The notes under the pieces are model-generated. The model made no database searches, had not been told where the DNA came from, and saw nothing but the letters and a program-made list of their open reading frames with translations. From Gaetbulibacter_A aestuarii (GTDB taxonomy: Bacteria; Bacteroidota; Bacteroidia; Flavobacteriales; Flavobacteriaceae), in contig NZ_BAABAY010000001.1 in the NCBI RefSeq assembly GCF_039537665.1, forward strand, positions 186,001 through 250,000: DNA of 64,000 nucleotides. The letters are read 5' to 3'. Position 1 is the first letter of the stretch. Each line of letters begins with the position of its first letter. A program made the translations under genes and the position numbers. This document shows positions 35,313-44,309 of this stretch, piece by piece.

Positions 35313-36236
35313 ATGCCAAAATCATTAAAAGTTGCTGCCGCTCAGTTGGCACCGGTATTCCTGAATAAAGAAAAAACGGTGGAAAAAGCCTGCGCTGCAA
35401 TAGCCGAAGCAAGTCAGCAAGGTGCTAAATTAATCGTATTTCCTGAAGCCTTTATTTCGGGTTATCCGGATTGGATCTGGCTCATTCCGAATAGTAAAGG
35501 TGCAGAACTCAACGAGCTTTATTTGAAATTGGTTGAAAATGCCGTATCTGTTACGGACGACAGTACACGAAAATTATGTGAAACTGCCAAAAAAGCGAAG
35601 ATCAATGTGGTTATGGGTATGCACGAACGGAATTCCGAAACCAGCAATACCAGTTTATTCAATAGTCTCTTATTTATTAATGATGAAGGCATTATACTTG
35701 GAAAACATCGCAAATTGATCCCTACAGGTGGCGAACGTTTGATCTGGTCGCAGGGCGATGGCAGTACGCTAAAAACCTATGATACTTCTGTTGGAAAACT
35801 GGGCGGACTCATTTGTTGGGAGAATTTTATGCCTCTAGCGCGAAATGCCATTTATGAATTGGGAGCGCAAATTTTGGTATCGCCTACCTGGGATAAAAGC
35901 CCCAACTGGATTCTGAGCATGCAGCACATTGCCAGAGAGGGTGGCGTATTTGTGATCAGTTGCTGTATGGCCTTGAAAATAGATGATATTCCCGATACGT
36001 TTGATTTCAAAACCCTTTATCCAAAAGATCGAACCTGGATCAATTCGGGAAATAGCATGATCGTTGCGCCTAACGGGAAAGTTCTCTCAGGGCCTTTGGA
36101 AGCTGAAGAAGGTATTTTGTATGCCGACATAGATCTGGACGATATCATTAGAGCCAAACGGATGTTCGACGTTGTTGGGCATTATGCTCGACCTGATGTA
36201 TTTGATTTCAATTTTAAATCGAGAAAAAAGCTTTAG
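35313..36236 (+). CDS. Nitrilase family carbon-nitrogen hydrolase
   Basis: A 307-residue hydrolase with the nitrilase catalytic triad: Glu45 (FPEAFISGYP), Lys134 (KHRKLIPT) and Cys168 (GGLICWENFMP). The GYPDWIW and CWENFMPL blocks resemble branch-1 nitrilases, which turn nitriles into acids and ammonia, more than amidases. The substrate is unknown; the gene lies between the sulfate operon and metZ, but on the opposite strand. The 3' end overlaps metZ by 4 bases in convergent orientation, so neither gene has a private terminator. Confidence 0.9.
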   Translation: MPKSLKVAAAQLAPVFLNKEKTVEKACAAIAEASQQGAKLIVFPEAFISGYPDWIWLIPNSKGAELNELYLKLVENAVSVTDDSTRKLCETAKKAKINVVMGMHERNSETSNTSLFNSLLFINDEGIILGKHRKLIPTGGERLIWSQGDGSTLKTYDTSVGKLGGLICWENFMPLARNAIYELGAQILVSPTWDKSPNWILSMQHIAREGGVFVISCCMALKIDDIPDTFDFKTLYPKDRTWINSGNSMIVAPNGKVLSGPLEAEEGILYADIDLDDIIRAKRMFDVVGHYARPDVFDFNFKSRKKL

Positions 36237-37402
36237 CCAAGCGCCTGTTCCAAATCTGCAATAATATCATCAACATGCTCCAAACCAACAGAGGTACGTA
36301 CCAATCCGTCGGTGATGTTCACGGCCAGACGATCTTCTTCTGCCAAACTACTATGCGTCGTAGAAGCGGGATGCGTTACAATGGTTCGGGTATCACCCAA
36401 ATTAGCGGAAAGTGAACACATTTTTATAGCATTTAAGAATTTACGTCCGGCATCTATGCCTCCTTTTACTTCAAAAGCTACGATATTACCACCTAATTTC
36501 ATTTGCTTTTTAGCGACCTCATATTGCGGATGCGACTTTAAAAATGGATATTTCACCCAATTTATCTTAGGATGTTTTTCAAGAAACTCGGCTACTTTCA
36601 CGGCATTTTCGCAATGCTTTTCCACACGTACCGGCAAGGTTTCCAAACTCTTCGAAAGTACCCAGGCATTGAATGGTGATAAGGCCGGACCGGTATTTCT
36701 GGAGAACAAATAGATCTCGCGAATCAGATCGGCCTGACCCACGGTAACGCCGCCAAGAACACGACCCTGGCCATCAATCAATTTTGTTGCCGAATGAATT
36801 ACTAAATGTGCACCGTGTTTTATAGGTTGTTGAATATAAGGCGTAGCAAAACAGTTATCGATAACAAGAATCAGGTCATGCTTTTTAGCAATATTGTTCA
36901 ACAGGTCCAGATCGATGATATCTACCGCAGGATTTGTAGGCGACTCAGCGTACAAGATTTTTGTAGCCGGAGTAATTAAGCCTTCAATAGTTTCCGGTTT
37001 GTTAACATCAAAATAGCTTGTTTTAATATTCCACTTTGGTAAGAATTTGGTAAATAAACTATGGGTAGATCCAAATACAGATCGCGCCGAAACTATATGA
37101 TCGCCGCTATTTAACAAGGCTGCAAATGTTGAGAAAACTGCTGCCATTCCAGTAGCAAAAGCATATCCGGCCTCAGCACCTTCCATCTTGCAGATCTTAT
37201 CAACAAATTCACTCGTATTCGGATTTGTGAAACGGCTGTAAATATTGCGTTCTTTTTCCTCTGTGAAAGACGCCCGCATATCTTCAGCATCCTCAAATAC
37301 AAAACTTGATGTGAGATACAATGGCACTGAATGTTCCAAATATTCCGAACGGTTCAACTGTGTTCGGATAGCTTCTGTTTCTATATGTTTCTTTTTGCTC
37401 AT
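36233..37402 (-). CDS. metZ: O-acylhomoserine sulfhydrylase (MetZ type)
   Basis: PLP enzyme of the Cys/Met metabolism family. It joins sulfide to O-acylhomoserine to give homocysteine. The PLP lysine is Lys207 (HSATKLIDGQGRVLGG), with YSRFTNPN, YAFATGMAA and the C-terminal THPASTTHSSL block intact. Length 389. It is usually annotated as O-succinylhomoserine sulfhydrylase, but the neighbouring MetX domain would supply either O-acetyl- or O-succinylhomoserine. It follows the MetX-AK-HSD gene across a 316-base repeat-filled spacer and may be read from the same transcript. Confidence 0.9.
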   Translation of the reverse strand: MSKKKHIETEAIRTQLNRSEYLEHSVPLYLTSSFVFEDAEDMRASFTEEKERNIYSRFTNPNTSEFVDKICKMEGAEAGYAFATGMAAVFSTFAALLNSGDHIVSARSVFGSTHSLFTKFLPKWNIKTSYFDVNKPETIEGLITPATKILYAESPTNPAVDIIDLDLLNNIAKKHDLILVIDNCFATPYIQQPIKHGAHLVIHSATKLIDGQGRVLGGVTVGQADLIREIYLFSRNTGPALSPFNAWVLSKSLETLPVRVEKHCENAVKVAEFLEKHPKINWVKYPFLKSHPQYEVAKKQMKLGGNIVAFEVKGGIDAGRKFLNAIKMCSLSANLGDTRTIVTHPASTTHSSLAEEDRLAVNITDGLVRTSVGLEHVDDIIADLEQALG

Positions 37403-37426
37403 GTTTTATTTTTTAGAATAGAGAAG

Positions 37427-37715
37427 TTAGAATAGAGAAGTTAGAATAGAGACTAGAGACTTTTAATACTTGCTTTCAATAGACTTGTGTCTCTTTTCCA
37501 GCTTCTCTCATCCCATTTCTCTTCTCTCTTTTCTCTTTTCTCGTTTCTTTTTTATATTAGAATAGAGAAGTTAGAATAGAGACTAGAGACTTTTAATACT
37601 TGCTTTCAATAGACTTGTATCTCTTTCCAGCTTCTCTCATCTCATTTCTCTTCTCTCTTTTCTCTTCTCTCGTTTCTCTTCTCTCGTTTCTCGTTTCTCT
37701 TTTCTCTTTTCTCCA
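37427..37715. repeat. Duplicated purine/pyrimidine-strand-skewed repeat
   Basis: Two nearly identical direct copies, 37427-37548 and 37557-37677 (period 130), followed by a partial TCTC-rich tail to about 37715. Each copy opens with GA-rich TTAGAATAGAGAAG blocks and closes with a long run of TCTC/TTCTC. The two halves can fold on each other as a long imperfect hairpin. A diverged relative is at 48826-48936. This explains the whole 316-base gap between metZ and the fusion gene; no gene is seen. Confidence 0.85.
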
Positions 37716-37718
37716 CAA

Positions 37719-40700
37719 CTAATTAATATGTTTCGACAATCTCAAAATATCGCCAAAAACACCTCTTGCTGTAACCTCAGCGCCTGCCCCGGCACCCTGG
37801 ATCACGATAGGTTGTTCGCCATAACTTTCAGTGAAAATTTCAAAAATGGCATCACTACCTTTTACATGTCCTAAGGTACTATCTTCAGGAATAGAAACCA
37901 ATTTCACTTCCAATTGTCCTTTGTCCTGGGATAGATCGCCAAACAAATCGCCAACATAGCGCAACACATGTCCGGGTTTTTGTTCTTTTTTTATAGATTG
38001 AAATGCTTCATCCAATACGTCCAACTGACTTAAAAAGTCTTCTACAGAAATATCCTGATATTGCTTCGGTATTAAATTTTGAATGGCTACATCTTCAAAT
38101 TCATTTTTCAGATCTAATTCTCTTGCGAGGATTAATAATTTCCGCGCCACATCATTACCTGAAAAATCTTCTCGGGGATCGGGCTCGGTAAAGCCTTTAT
38201 CTATAGTTTCCTGAACGATCGCACTGAACGGTTTATCCTGAACTGAAAAATGGTTAAATAAATAGCTCAAGGTTCCTGAAAAAACACCACGAATTCTGGT
38301 TATATTTTCACCGGATTCATGTAATAATTTTATGGTGTCAATTAACGGCAATCCTGCTCCTACTGTAGTTTCATATAAATACTCTTTGTTATGTTCCTTC
38401 AAATGACTGCGAAGTGTGGTGTAAAAATCATGTGAGATGGTATTGGCAATTTTATTGGACGAAACCAGGTCGAAACCGGCTTCTACCAGCGGTATATAAT
38501 TTTTATGAAAATCACTGCTAGAGGTATTATCTACCGCAATTAAGTTTTCCAAATGATGTGTTCTGGCGAAATCTACGATCGCTTCAATAGAACTTTCTGT
38601 TGATGAATTCTCGATGTCAGCTTTCCAATGCTCACCAACACCTTTTTTATGCAACACTAATTTTCTGGAATTTGAGATCGCAAAGACGTTGAGATGAATG
38701 CCTTTGCGTTTTTCAATATAGTTTTTAGACTTTAAGATCTGATTGATCAGCGCACCACCTACCAAACCGTGCCCGAAAATAGCAATATTGATCTTTTTGG
38801 AAATTCCGAAAACCTCACCATGAATAACATTCATCGCCTTGTGAAGCTGTTGTTTTTTCACTACCAAACTCACATTTTTTCCTGTAACCGTATTGTTGAA
38901 CAATAAAGGCGTGATCTGGTTTTTAATAAGTGCATTAAAAGGTTTGTGGAATGAACTTAAAGCAATACCAATTATGGAAATTACCGAAACATCATCTACC
39001 ACATGGATATTGTTCACATCTTGAGCATAGAAATCGCGCTCAAACTCGCGTTCTAGAGCAATAACGGCTTGCGTAGCCTGATCCGCGTTAATTACCAATC
39101 CAATGCCGCGCTCTGAAGAACCTTGCGAAATAATACTTACACTGATATCTTTGTTTCCTAATGCTCCAAAAATTCGGGCATCAACGCCACTTTTTCCAAG
39201 CAATCCGCGCCCTTCTAAATTAATTAAGGCTACATTTTCCAAAACAGAAAGCGAGGTTACCTCTTTTGAATTCGGTTTGGCCGTAATTAGTGTTCCCTCA
39301 TCATCAGGATTAAAGGTATTCAGAATACGCAGACTGATATTTTTTTCCACCAGTGGAATGATGGTCTTTGCGTGTAAAACCGTAGTTCCGAAGTTAGCTA
39401 ACTCATTGGCTTCACTAAAGGACAATTCCCGGATCTTCTGAGCATCCTCGACCAGATCAGGATTTGCTGTATAAATACCATTAACATGAGTATAATTCTG
39501 CAATTCTTCAGCATCCAGATAATTGGCTAATAAAGCGGCTGTATAATTACTTCCATTGCGCCCCAAAGTGGTGGTTTCATTATTGGCATTCGATGCAATA
39601 AATCCGGTAACCACGGGAACGGTATCGGTTAAAATTGTTTTAAAATACTGCTTAATATTATCCTTTGAAAGTTGCGCTATCGGTTGGGCGTTTCCAAAGC
39701 TACCATCGGTTTTTATTAATTTCCGCGCGTCGGTTGGTTGCGCTTTTATGCCACGCTCATTTAATAAAGCCGATACCATTTTAACTGCCAGCAACTCGCC
39801 ATGAGCCAAAATCTCATCTTTGGTCTTTTTACTGTAATCACGCAATAAGCTTACGCCTTCAAACAACTTTTCCAGAACAGAAAATTCTTCCTCAAAATCA
39901 ACAGTTTTTAAAGGTTCTGTCTGATAGGCCTTAAACGCTTCAAAATCTTCCTTATAATCCTTACCTCTATGGGCTTTGTGTAAAATATTTTCGAGCGTGT
40001 CTGTAGCATTTCCTCGTGCAGAAACAACGAGCGTAATTTTTTCTCCGGCCTTCACTTTGGATTCCACAATAGATATCACCTTATCTAAACCTGCGCCATT
40101 GGCAAGAGACTTCCCGCCAAACTTGATCACTTTCATTCTTTTCTTTTTTGAATCGGGCACAAAAATGCCTTCAATAATTTTTTCCAGTTGTTCGTATTCC
40201 ATTAAAAATGCATCGTGGCCATGCACCGAATGAATTTCATTATATGTTACATTGGCGTGGGATACCGCTAATTGTTTATGGGTTTGCCGGTTTTCTTCTG
40301 CCGTAAAGAACAGATCAGAATCCACACCAACGATATGAATATTTGCTTCAATATTGTCCAATACATTGAATGCCTCTGGACGACCTTTGGTAACATCAAT
40401 GGTTTTCAACAACTGATTCATCAATTTATAAGCCGATAACTGAAAACGCTCCTGCAGCTTATTACCATGATGCAACAACCAGCTTTCTACATTAAAAATT
40501 TCCAGATCTTCATTCTTACTTCGCTGAAAACGTGCCTTAAAAGATTCGGGTGTGCGGTAACACAGCATCGCATGCATACGCGCATCATGCACCGGATTTT
40601 TTGAATTGAGTAAAAACTGCTCCTGAATTTGGCAATTCGCGATCAACCAATCCGTCGCTTTCCAGTCTGTTGCAACGGTAATAAGATGTTCTGTAACATC

Positions 40701-41165
40701 AGGTTGCAGCACAGCCATTTCCCAAGCCAAACCACCACCCAATGAGCCGCCAATAATGGCAAATAATTTTTCAATATTTAAAGCCTTTAAGCCCAATAAA
40801 AAAATGCGAGCCACATCACGAGCCACAAAATCTTTGTAGTTCTCAATTACAAAACCATCGTAGCCGTTCCCGGGGATGTTAAACCCTAATATGGTGTACA
40901 AGTTGGTGTCGATAACCTTATCTTTTCCAATAAGATCCTTCCACCAGCCATCTTTCCCGGCCACATTACTATTGCCGGTCAAGGCATGATTTACCAGAAT
41001 AACCGGCGCAGTTCCCAGAGCTTTTCCAAAAACCTGGTAGCTTAAGGGAATTTCAGGATAATGCGCACCACTTTCCGTAGTAAAATATGATATAATGGTA
41101 TGTTGTAATTCAGACTTCAAATTATTTACATTGGTTTTTGATTTTTTACCAAATACAAAAGTCAA
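37719..41165 (-). CDS. Homoserine O-acyltransferase (MetX) - aspartate kinase - homoserine dehydrogenase fusion
   Basis: An 1148-residue chain with three enzymes. Residues about 25-340 are a MetX-like alpha/beta hydrolase: nucleophile Ser141 (IGGSLGGG), Asp282/284 (GVDSDLF) and His317 (HGHDAF). From Met344 (MKVIKFGGKSLANG) an aspartate kinase runs to about 790 with ACT-like repeats, then a homoserine dehydrogenase (IAIFGHGLVGGALI, SSNKIANT) to the end. It can therefore take aspartate to aspartyl phosphate, aspartate semialdehyde (via Asd elsewhere) to homoserine, and homoserine to its O-acyl ester. The start is a TTG at 41165 (a stop lies seven codons upstream); TTG at 41120 is an alternative. 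A SAM-I riboswitch precedes it. Confidence 0.9.
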   Translation of the reverse strand: MTFVFGKKSKTNVNNLKSELQHTIISYFTTESGAHYPEIPLSYQVFGKALGTAPVILVNHALTGNSNVAGKDGWWKDLIGKDKVIDTNLYTILGFNIPGNGYDGFVIENYKDFVARDVARIFLLGLKALNIEKLFAIIGGSLGGGLAWEMAVLQPDVTEHLITVATDWKATDWLIANCQIQEQFLLNSKNPVHDARMHAMLCYRTPESFKARFQRSKNEDLEIFNVESWLLHHGNKLQERFQLSAYKLMNQLLKTIDVTKGRPEAFNVLDNIEANIHIVGVDSDLFFTAEENRQTHKQLAVSHANVTYNEIHSVHGHDAFLMEYEQLEKIIEGIFVPDSKKKRMKVIKFGGKSLANGAGLDKVISIVESKVKAGEKITLVVSARGNATDTLENILHKAHRGKDYKEDFEAFKAYQTEPLKTVDFEEEFSVLEKLFEGVSLLRDYSKKTKDEILAHGELLAVKMVSALLNERGIKAQPTDARKLIKTDGSFGNAQPIAQLSKDNIKQYFKTILTDTVPVVTGFIASNANNETTTLGRNGSNYTAALLANYLDAEELQNYTHVNGIYTANPDLVEDAQKIRELSFSEANELANFGTTVLHAKTIIPLVEKNISLRILNTFNPDDEGTLITAKPNSKEVTSLSVLENVALINLEGRGLLGKSGVDARIFGALGNKDISVSIISQGSSERGIGLVINADQATQAVIALEREFERDFYAQDVNNIHVVDDVSVISIIGIALSSFHKPFNALIKNQITPLLFNNTVTGKNVSLVVKKQQLHKAMNVIHGEVFGISKKINIAIFGHGLVGGALINQILKSKNYIEKRKGIHLNVFAISNSRKLVLHKKGVGEHWKADIENSSTESSIEAIVDFARTHHLENLIAVDNTSSSDFHKNYIPLVEAGFDLVSSNKIANTISHDFYTTLRSHLKEHNKEYLYETTVGAGLPLIDTIKLLHESGENITRIRGVFSGTLSYLFNHFSVQDKPFSAIVQETIDKGFTEPDPREDFSGNDVARKLLILARELDLKNEFEDVAIQNLIPKQYQDISVEDFLSQLDVLDEAFQSIKKEQKPGHVLRYVGDLFGDLSQDKGQLEVKLVSIPEDSTLGHVKGSDAIFEIFTESYGEQPIVIQGAGAGAEVTARGVFGDILRLSKHIN

Positions 41166-41239
41166 TATGCGCTCGAAAGCGTTCTACCTAGAAAAATGTT
41201 AAAAAGAAAATATAATAAATTACGGTAAGTAATTCGTTA

Positions 41240-41342
41240 GTTATCTATCTAAAAATGAATTTAGTAGAATGTAGCACCTTCTTTACAGGTAAAGGGTTGC
41301 TAAGGCTTCAACGGGTCTAATCCCTCCGCCTTTCTTGATAAC
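41240..41342 (-). ncRNA. SAM-I riboswitch upstream of the MetX-AK-HSD fusion
   Basis: Same architecture as the metH element: P1 GTTATC/GATAAC (41337-41342 with 41240-41245), ATCAAGAAAGG, GAGGGATTAGACCC, GTTGAAGCCTTAGCAACCC, AAGGTGCTACATTC, and a P4 hairpin CTAAA/TTTAG. Downstream, TTTTCTTTTTAAC (41198-41210) can pair imperfectly with the aptamer 5' end, as in the metH copy. No T-run terminator is seen, so control is probably at translation. Confidence 0.94.
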
Positions 41343-41424
41343 ATTTCAATACGTGTCTTGAACTTTGTGAGTGCAAATATTCAATTAGAAAAATGGAATA
41401 TCCAAATTTTTAGAAGACTATTTT

Positions 41425-42975
41425 TTATTTTTCCAATTGATTCGCTTCAAACTTGGCACGAATAATCTCTGCAATAGGTTTATTTTCAATTTTGGATTCT
41501 AACCAGGAAATAATGTCCAGATACAAGAAAGCGCGACTTTCATAAGGGTCATTTTCAAAGGTTTTTAATTTCTTATGAAGTTTGATAAAAGCGGCCTTTA
41601 CTTCATGCGGATAAATATCTCCCAGACCTCTTAAGAACTTAATGATCTCTTTTTGGACCTCGTGCAGATCTTCCATTTTGATCAGGAATTTATAGGTACT
41701 CCTAATTAAAACGTCTAGATTGTAATCGAGTCCGGCCTCATAGTGTGCTACCAAATTCAAAATCCTTGAGAAACAAAGAAGATCTTCACGCATTTGAAGA
41801 CTTTTATTACTGATGATCTTATCTAAATATTTGATACAATTTTTTAGATCTCCTGCGCCAAAATACATACTGGCTATTTTGTAATAGAACACCATAACGT
41901 GGTGCTCGTCGATACGATCTTTATATATTTTTAAACGGTCTAAAACCTCATCGACCAGATGTAAACCAGCCTTGAAGCGACCTTCCATAAAATACAGATT
42001 GAACTTATTGTTATAAATGTACAGGAATGCAAGCCCATCTACATTATCATCCCGATGAAACCATTTCTTTTGGGTTACACCTTCAAAACGTTCCAGACTT
42101 TCCTTGAATTTTTCGTGCTGTCTAAGGTAGTATAGTGCCTCCAGAAGGTAGTGATTTCCTTTCAGGAAAAATACCGGATTCAGCTCGATCATATCTTTAT
42201 TATCATAAAACAGATCCACCCATTTCGCCGCGTATTTATAACTTGATAAAAAATCAACCGTTAAGAAACTATACCACAAATACGATTTGTACAACCAGAG
42301 TTTTTCCCGAAAACCGAGTTTATTGATGTCGTATTTCGGAAGGCGATCATGGAAATATTTGGTTACGATCTTGTGTTCTTCATCATTCTTAACATACCCC
42401 GTTTTCAGAAATAAACCATAGAGCTGTAATGACAAATTCGATAATTTACTGGTGAGCACATTTTGCATACTCAACTCCTTGGCCTGAATGGTCAATTCAT
42501 CCGCACGATTACTTAAACTACGGGTTATATATTGCGATTCTATAACTTTTTCCAACTCTACAATTTCGTAGGCGATATTCTTTTCTTCGTGCGAAATAGC
42601 GAGACTTTTCGCTTTATCTAAAATTTTTAAACTCTGTTTATAGAGTCCTTTGTGATATAAAATAGTAGCAAAATCGAGTTGTTCACGGATCTGGATACGA
42701 ACATTTTGGTGTGAAGGGTTTAGACGCAGACTGATCAAAATTTGTTTGTACAAATGCGCTTTAAGATTGGATAATTGCTGCTTCTTAACGATCCCTTTTT
42801 TTATAATAACGGACTCGTCGTAAGTAGAAAGCTTATCTAAGATGTTAAAAAGCATCAAAAATTTTGAGTCCTCATTCACCCCCAAACGTCCTACATAAAG
42901 TTTAAATTGGCGCTTTTCAGACTTCGAAAGGGACTTTACCAATACAAACAAATTATCTTTTTGATCTCTTACCAT
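41425..42975 (-). CDS. Hypothetical TPR-like helical protein
   Basis: A 516-residue soluble protein without signal peptide or membrane segments. The N-terminus (MVRDQKDNLFVLVKSLSKSE, then KRQFKLY) and the regular helix pairs throughout (for example LYKQSLKILDKAKSLAISHE and FGAGDLKNCIKYLDKII) suggest TPR-like alpha-solenoid repeats. I do not recognise a characterised family; it looks like a flavobacterial conserved protein. It is divergent from leuA and single. Function unknown. Confidence 0.75.
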   Translation of the reverse strand: MVRDQKDNLFVLVKSLSKSEKRQFKLYVGRLGVNEDSKFLMLFNILDKLSTYDESVIIKKGIVKKQQLSNLKAHLYKQILISLRLNPSHQNVRIQIREQLDFATILYHKGLYKQSLKILDKAKSLAISHEEKNIAYEIVELEKVIESQYITRSLSNRADELTIQAKELSMQNVLTSKLSNLSLQLYGLFLKTGYVKNDEEHKIVTKYFHDRLPKYDINKLGFREKLWLYKSYLWYSFLTVDFLSSYKYAAKWVDLFYDNKDMIELNPVFFLKGNHYLLEALYYLRQHEKFKESLERFEGVTQKKWFHRDDNVDGLAFLYIYNNKFNLYFMEGRFKAGLHLVDEVLDRLKIYKDRIDEHHVMVFYYKIASMYFGAGDLKNCIKYLDKIISNKSLQMREDLLCFSRILNLVAHYEAGLDYNLDVLIRSTYKFLIKMEDLHEVQKEIIKFLRGLGDIYPHEVKAAFIKLHKKLKTFENDPYESRAFLYLDIISWLESKIENKPIAEIIRAKFEANQLEK

Positions 42976-43008
42976 AGTTATAAACCAAACGTCAATTTAT
43001 TGATTATC

Positions 43009-43060
43009 AAACCTTTAAGTTTTAAAATGAAGGTTTAAACATCGTAATAAATGTACGATG
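43009..43060. other. Two small hairpins upstream of leuA
   Basis: AAACCTT/AAGGTTT (43009-43015 with 43030-43036) and CATCGTA/TACGATG (43040-43046 with 43054-43060) lie in the 148-base gap between the divergent gene and leuA. No T run follows and no leucine-rich leader frame is present. They could be operators or leader structure. Confidence 0.4.
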
Positions 43061-43123
43061 AATTCTCTATTTTCCAAACCAAAATATACATTCGTACTAC
43101 AATTAGAAAATATATTTGAATAA

Positions 43124-44299
43124 ATGTCTGATAACAACGTCCAAATTTTCGATACGACCTTAAGAGATGGCGAGCAAGTTCCTGGTTGCAAACTGAATAC
43201 TGAGCAAAAAGTAATCATTGCAGAGCAGCTGGATAAGCTAGGTGTTGATGTGATTGAAGCCGGATTTCCGGTGTCCAGTCCTGGTGATTTTAGATCGGTA
43301 GAAGAAATTTCAAAAATTGTGAAAAATGCTACAGTTTGCGGTTTAACGCGATCTGTTGAAAACGATATTCAAGTTGCTGCTGAAGCTCTGAAATATGCCA
43401 AAAAACCGAGAATTCATACAGGTATTGGTACTTCAGATTCGCACATCAAGCACAAATTCAAATCCAATCGGGAAGCTATAATCGAACGTGCTGTTAAAGC
43501 TGTAAGCTATGCAAAATCCTTCGTTGAGGATGTAGAATTCTACGCAGAGGATGCCGGTAGAACCGACAACGATTATTTAGCGCGAATTTGTGAGGAAGCT
43601 ATTAAAGCAGGTGCTACCGTTTTGAATATCCCTGATACCACAGGATACTGTTTACCCAGTGAATATGGTGCCAAAATAAAATACTTGAAAGAGAACGTAA
43701 AAGGTATCGAAAAAGCCATTTTGTCCTGTCACTGTCATAACGATTTGGGTCTGGCCACAGCCAACTCTATCGAAGGCGTGATCAATGGCGCACGCCAAAT
43801 TGAGTGTACCATCAATGGTATTGGCGAACGTGCCGGAAATACTGCTCTTGAAGAAGTGGTAATGATATTAAAACAACACCCTTATTTGAATCTGGATACG
43901 AATATCAATACCCAAATGCTTTATGGATTGAGTCAATTAGTGTCCGATCGTATGGGTATCTATACGCAACCAAATAAAGCTATTGTAGGTGCCAATGCCT
44001 TTGCTCACAGTTCGGGAATTCATCAGGATGGCGTGATAAAAAATAGAGAAACCTATGAGATCATAGATCCTAAGGATGTTGGTGTTACAGCCTCTGCTAT
44101 TGTACTTACCGCTCGTAGCGGAAGGGCTGCATTAGCATACCGCGCTAAAAACGTAGGCTACGAATTAACCAAGCTTCAACTTGACGAAGTTTATAAGAAC
44201 TTTTTAGATTTTGCTGACAAGAAAAAAGAAGTTGACGATAATGATATCCATCAAATCATAGAAAGTTGTAAATTGTACAAGGAAATCATTTCCGCATAA
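43124..44299 (+). CDS. leuA: 2-isopropylmalate synthase, short form
   Basis: Condenses acetyl-CoA with 2-oxoisovalerate, first step of leucine synthesis. A TIM-barrel DRE-metallolyase domain is present: IFDTTLRDGEQVPG, the metal ligands of SCHCHNDLGLA, and GIGERAGNTALEE. At 391 residues it lacks the C-terminal LeuA dimerisation/regulatory domain of the usual 500-residue enzyme, so classical leucine feedback through that domain is not possible. Homocitrate or citramalate synthase would be alternatives, but leuB follows by 10 bases. Confidence 0.88.
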   Translation: MSDNNVQIFDTTLRDGEQVPGCKLNTEQKVIIAEQLDKLGVDVIEAGFPVSSPGDFRSVEEISKIVKNATVCGLTRSVENDIQVAAEALKYAKKPRIHTGIGTSDSHIKHKFKSNREAIIERAVKAVSYAKSFVEDVEFYAEDAGRTDNDYLARICEEAIKAGATVLNIPDTTGYCLPSEYGAKIKYLKENVKGIEKAILSCHCHNDLGLATANSIEGVINGARQIECTINGIGERAGNTALEEVVMILKQHPYLNLDTNINTQMLYGLSQLVSDRMGIYTQPNKAIVGANAFAHSSGIHQDGVIKNRETYEIIDPKDVGVTASAIVLTARSGRAALAYRAKNVGYELTKLQLDEVYKNFLDFADKKKEVDDNDIHQIIESCKLYKEIISA

Positions 44300-44309
44300 C
44301 CATCAAATA

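Noticed and set aside
37427..37677. Direct repeats considered as a CRISPR array
   Set aside because: The repeat unit is 120 bases with no unique spacers and no cas genes are near; the copies are nearly identical end to end.
43052..43120. A 22-codon frame directly before leuA, considered as a leucine leader peptide
   Set aside because: It has five Ile codons but no Leu codon and no terminator or antiterminator pair follows, so it does not fit attenuation of a leu operon.
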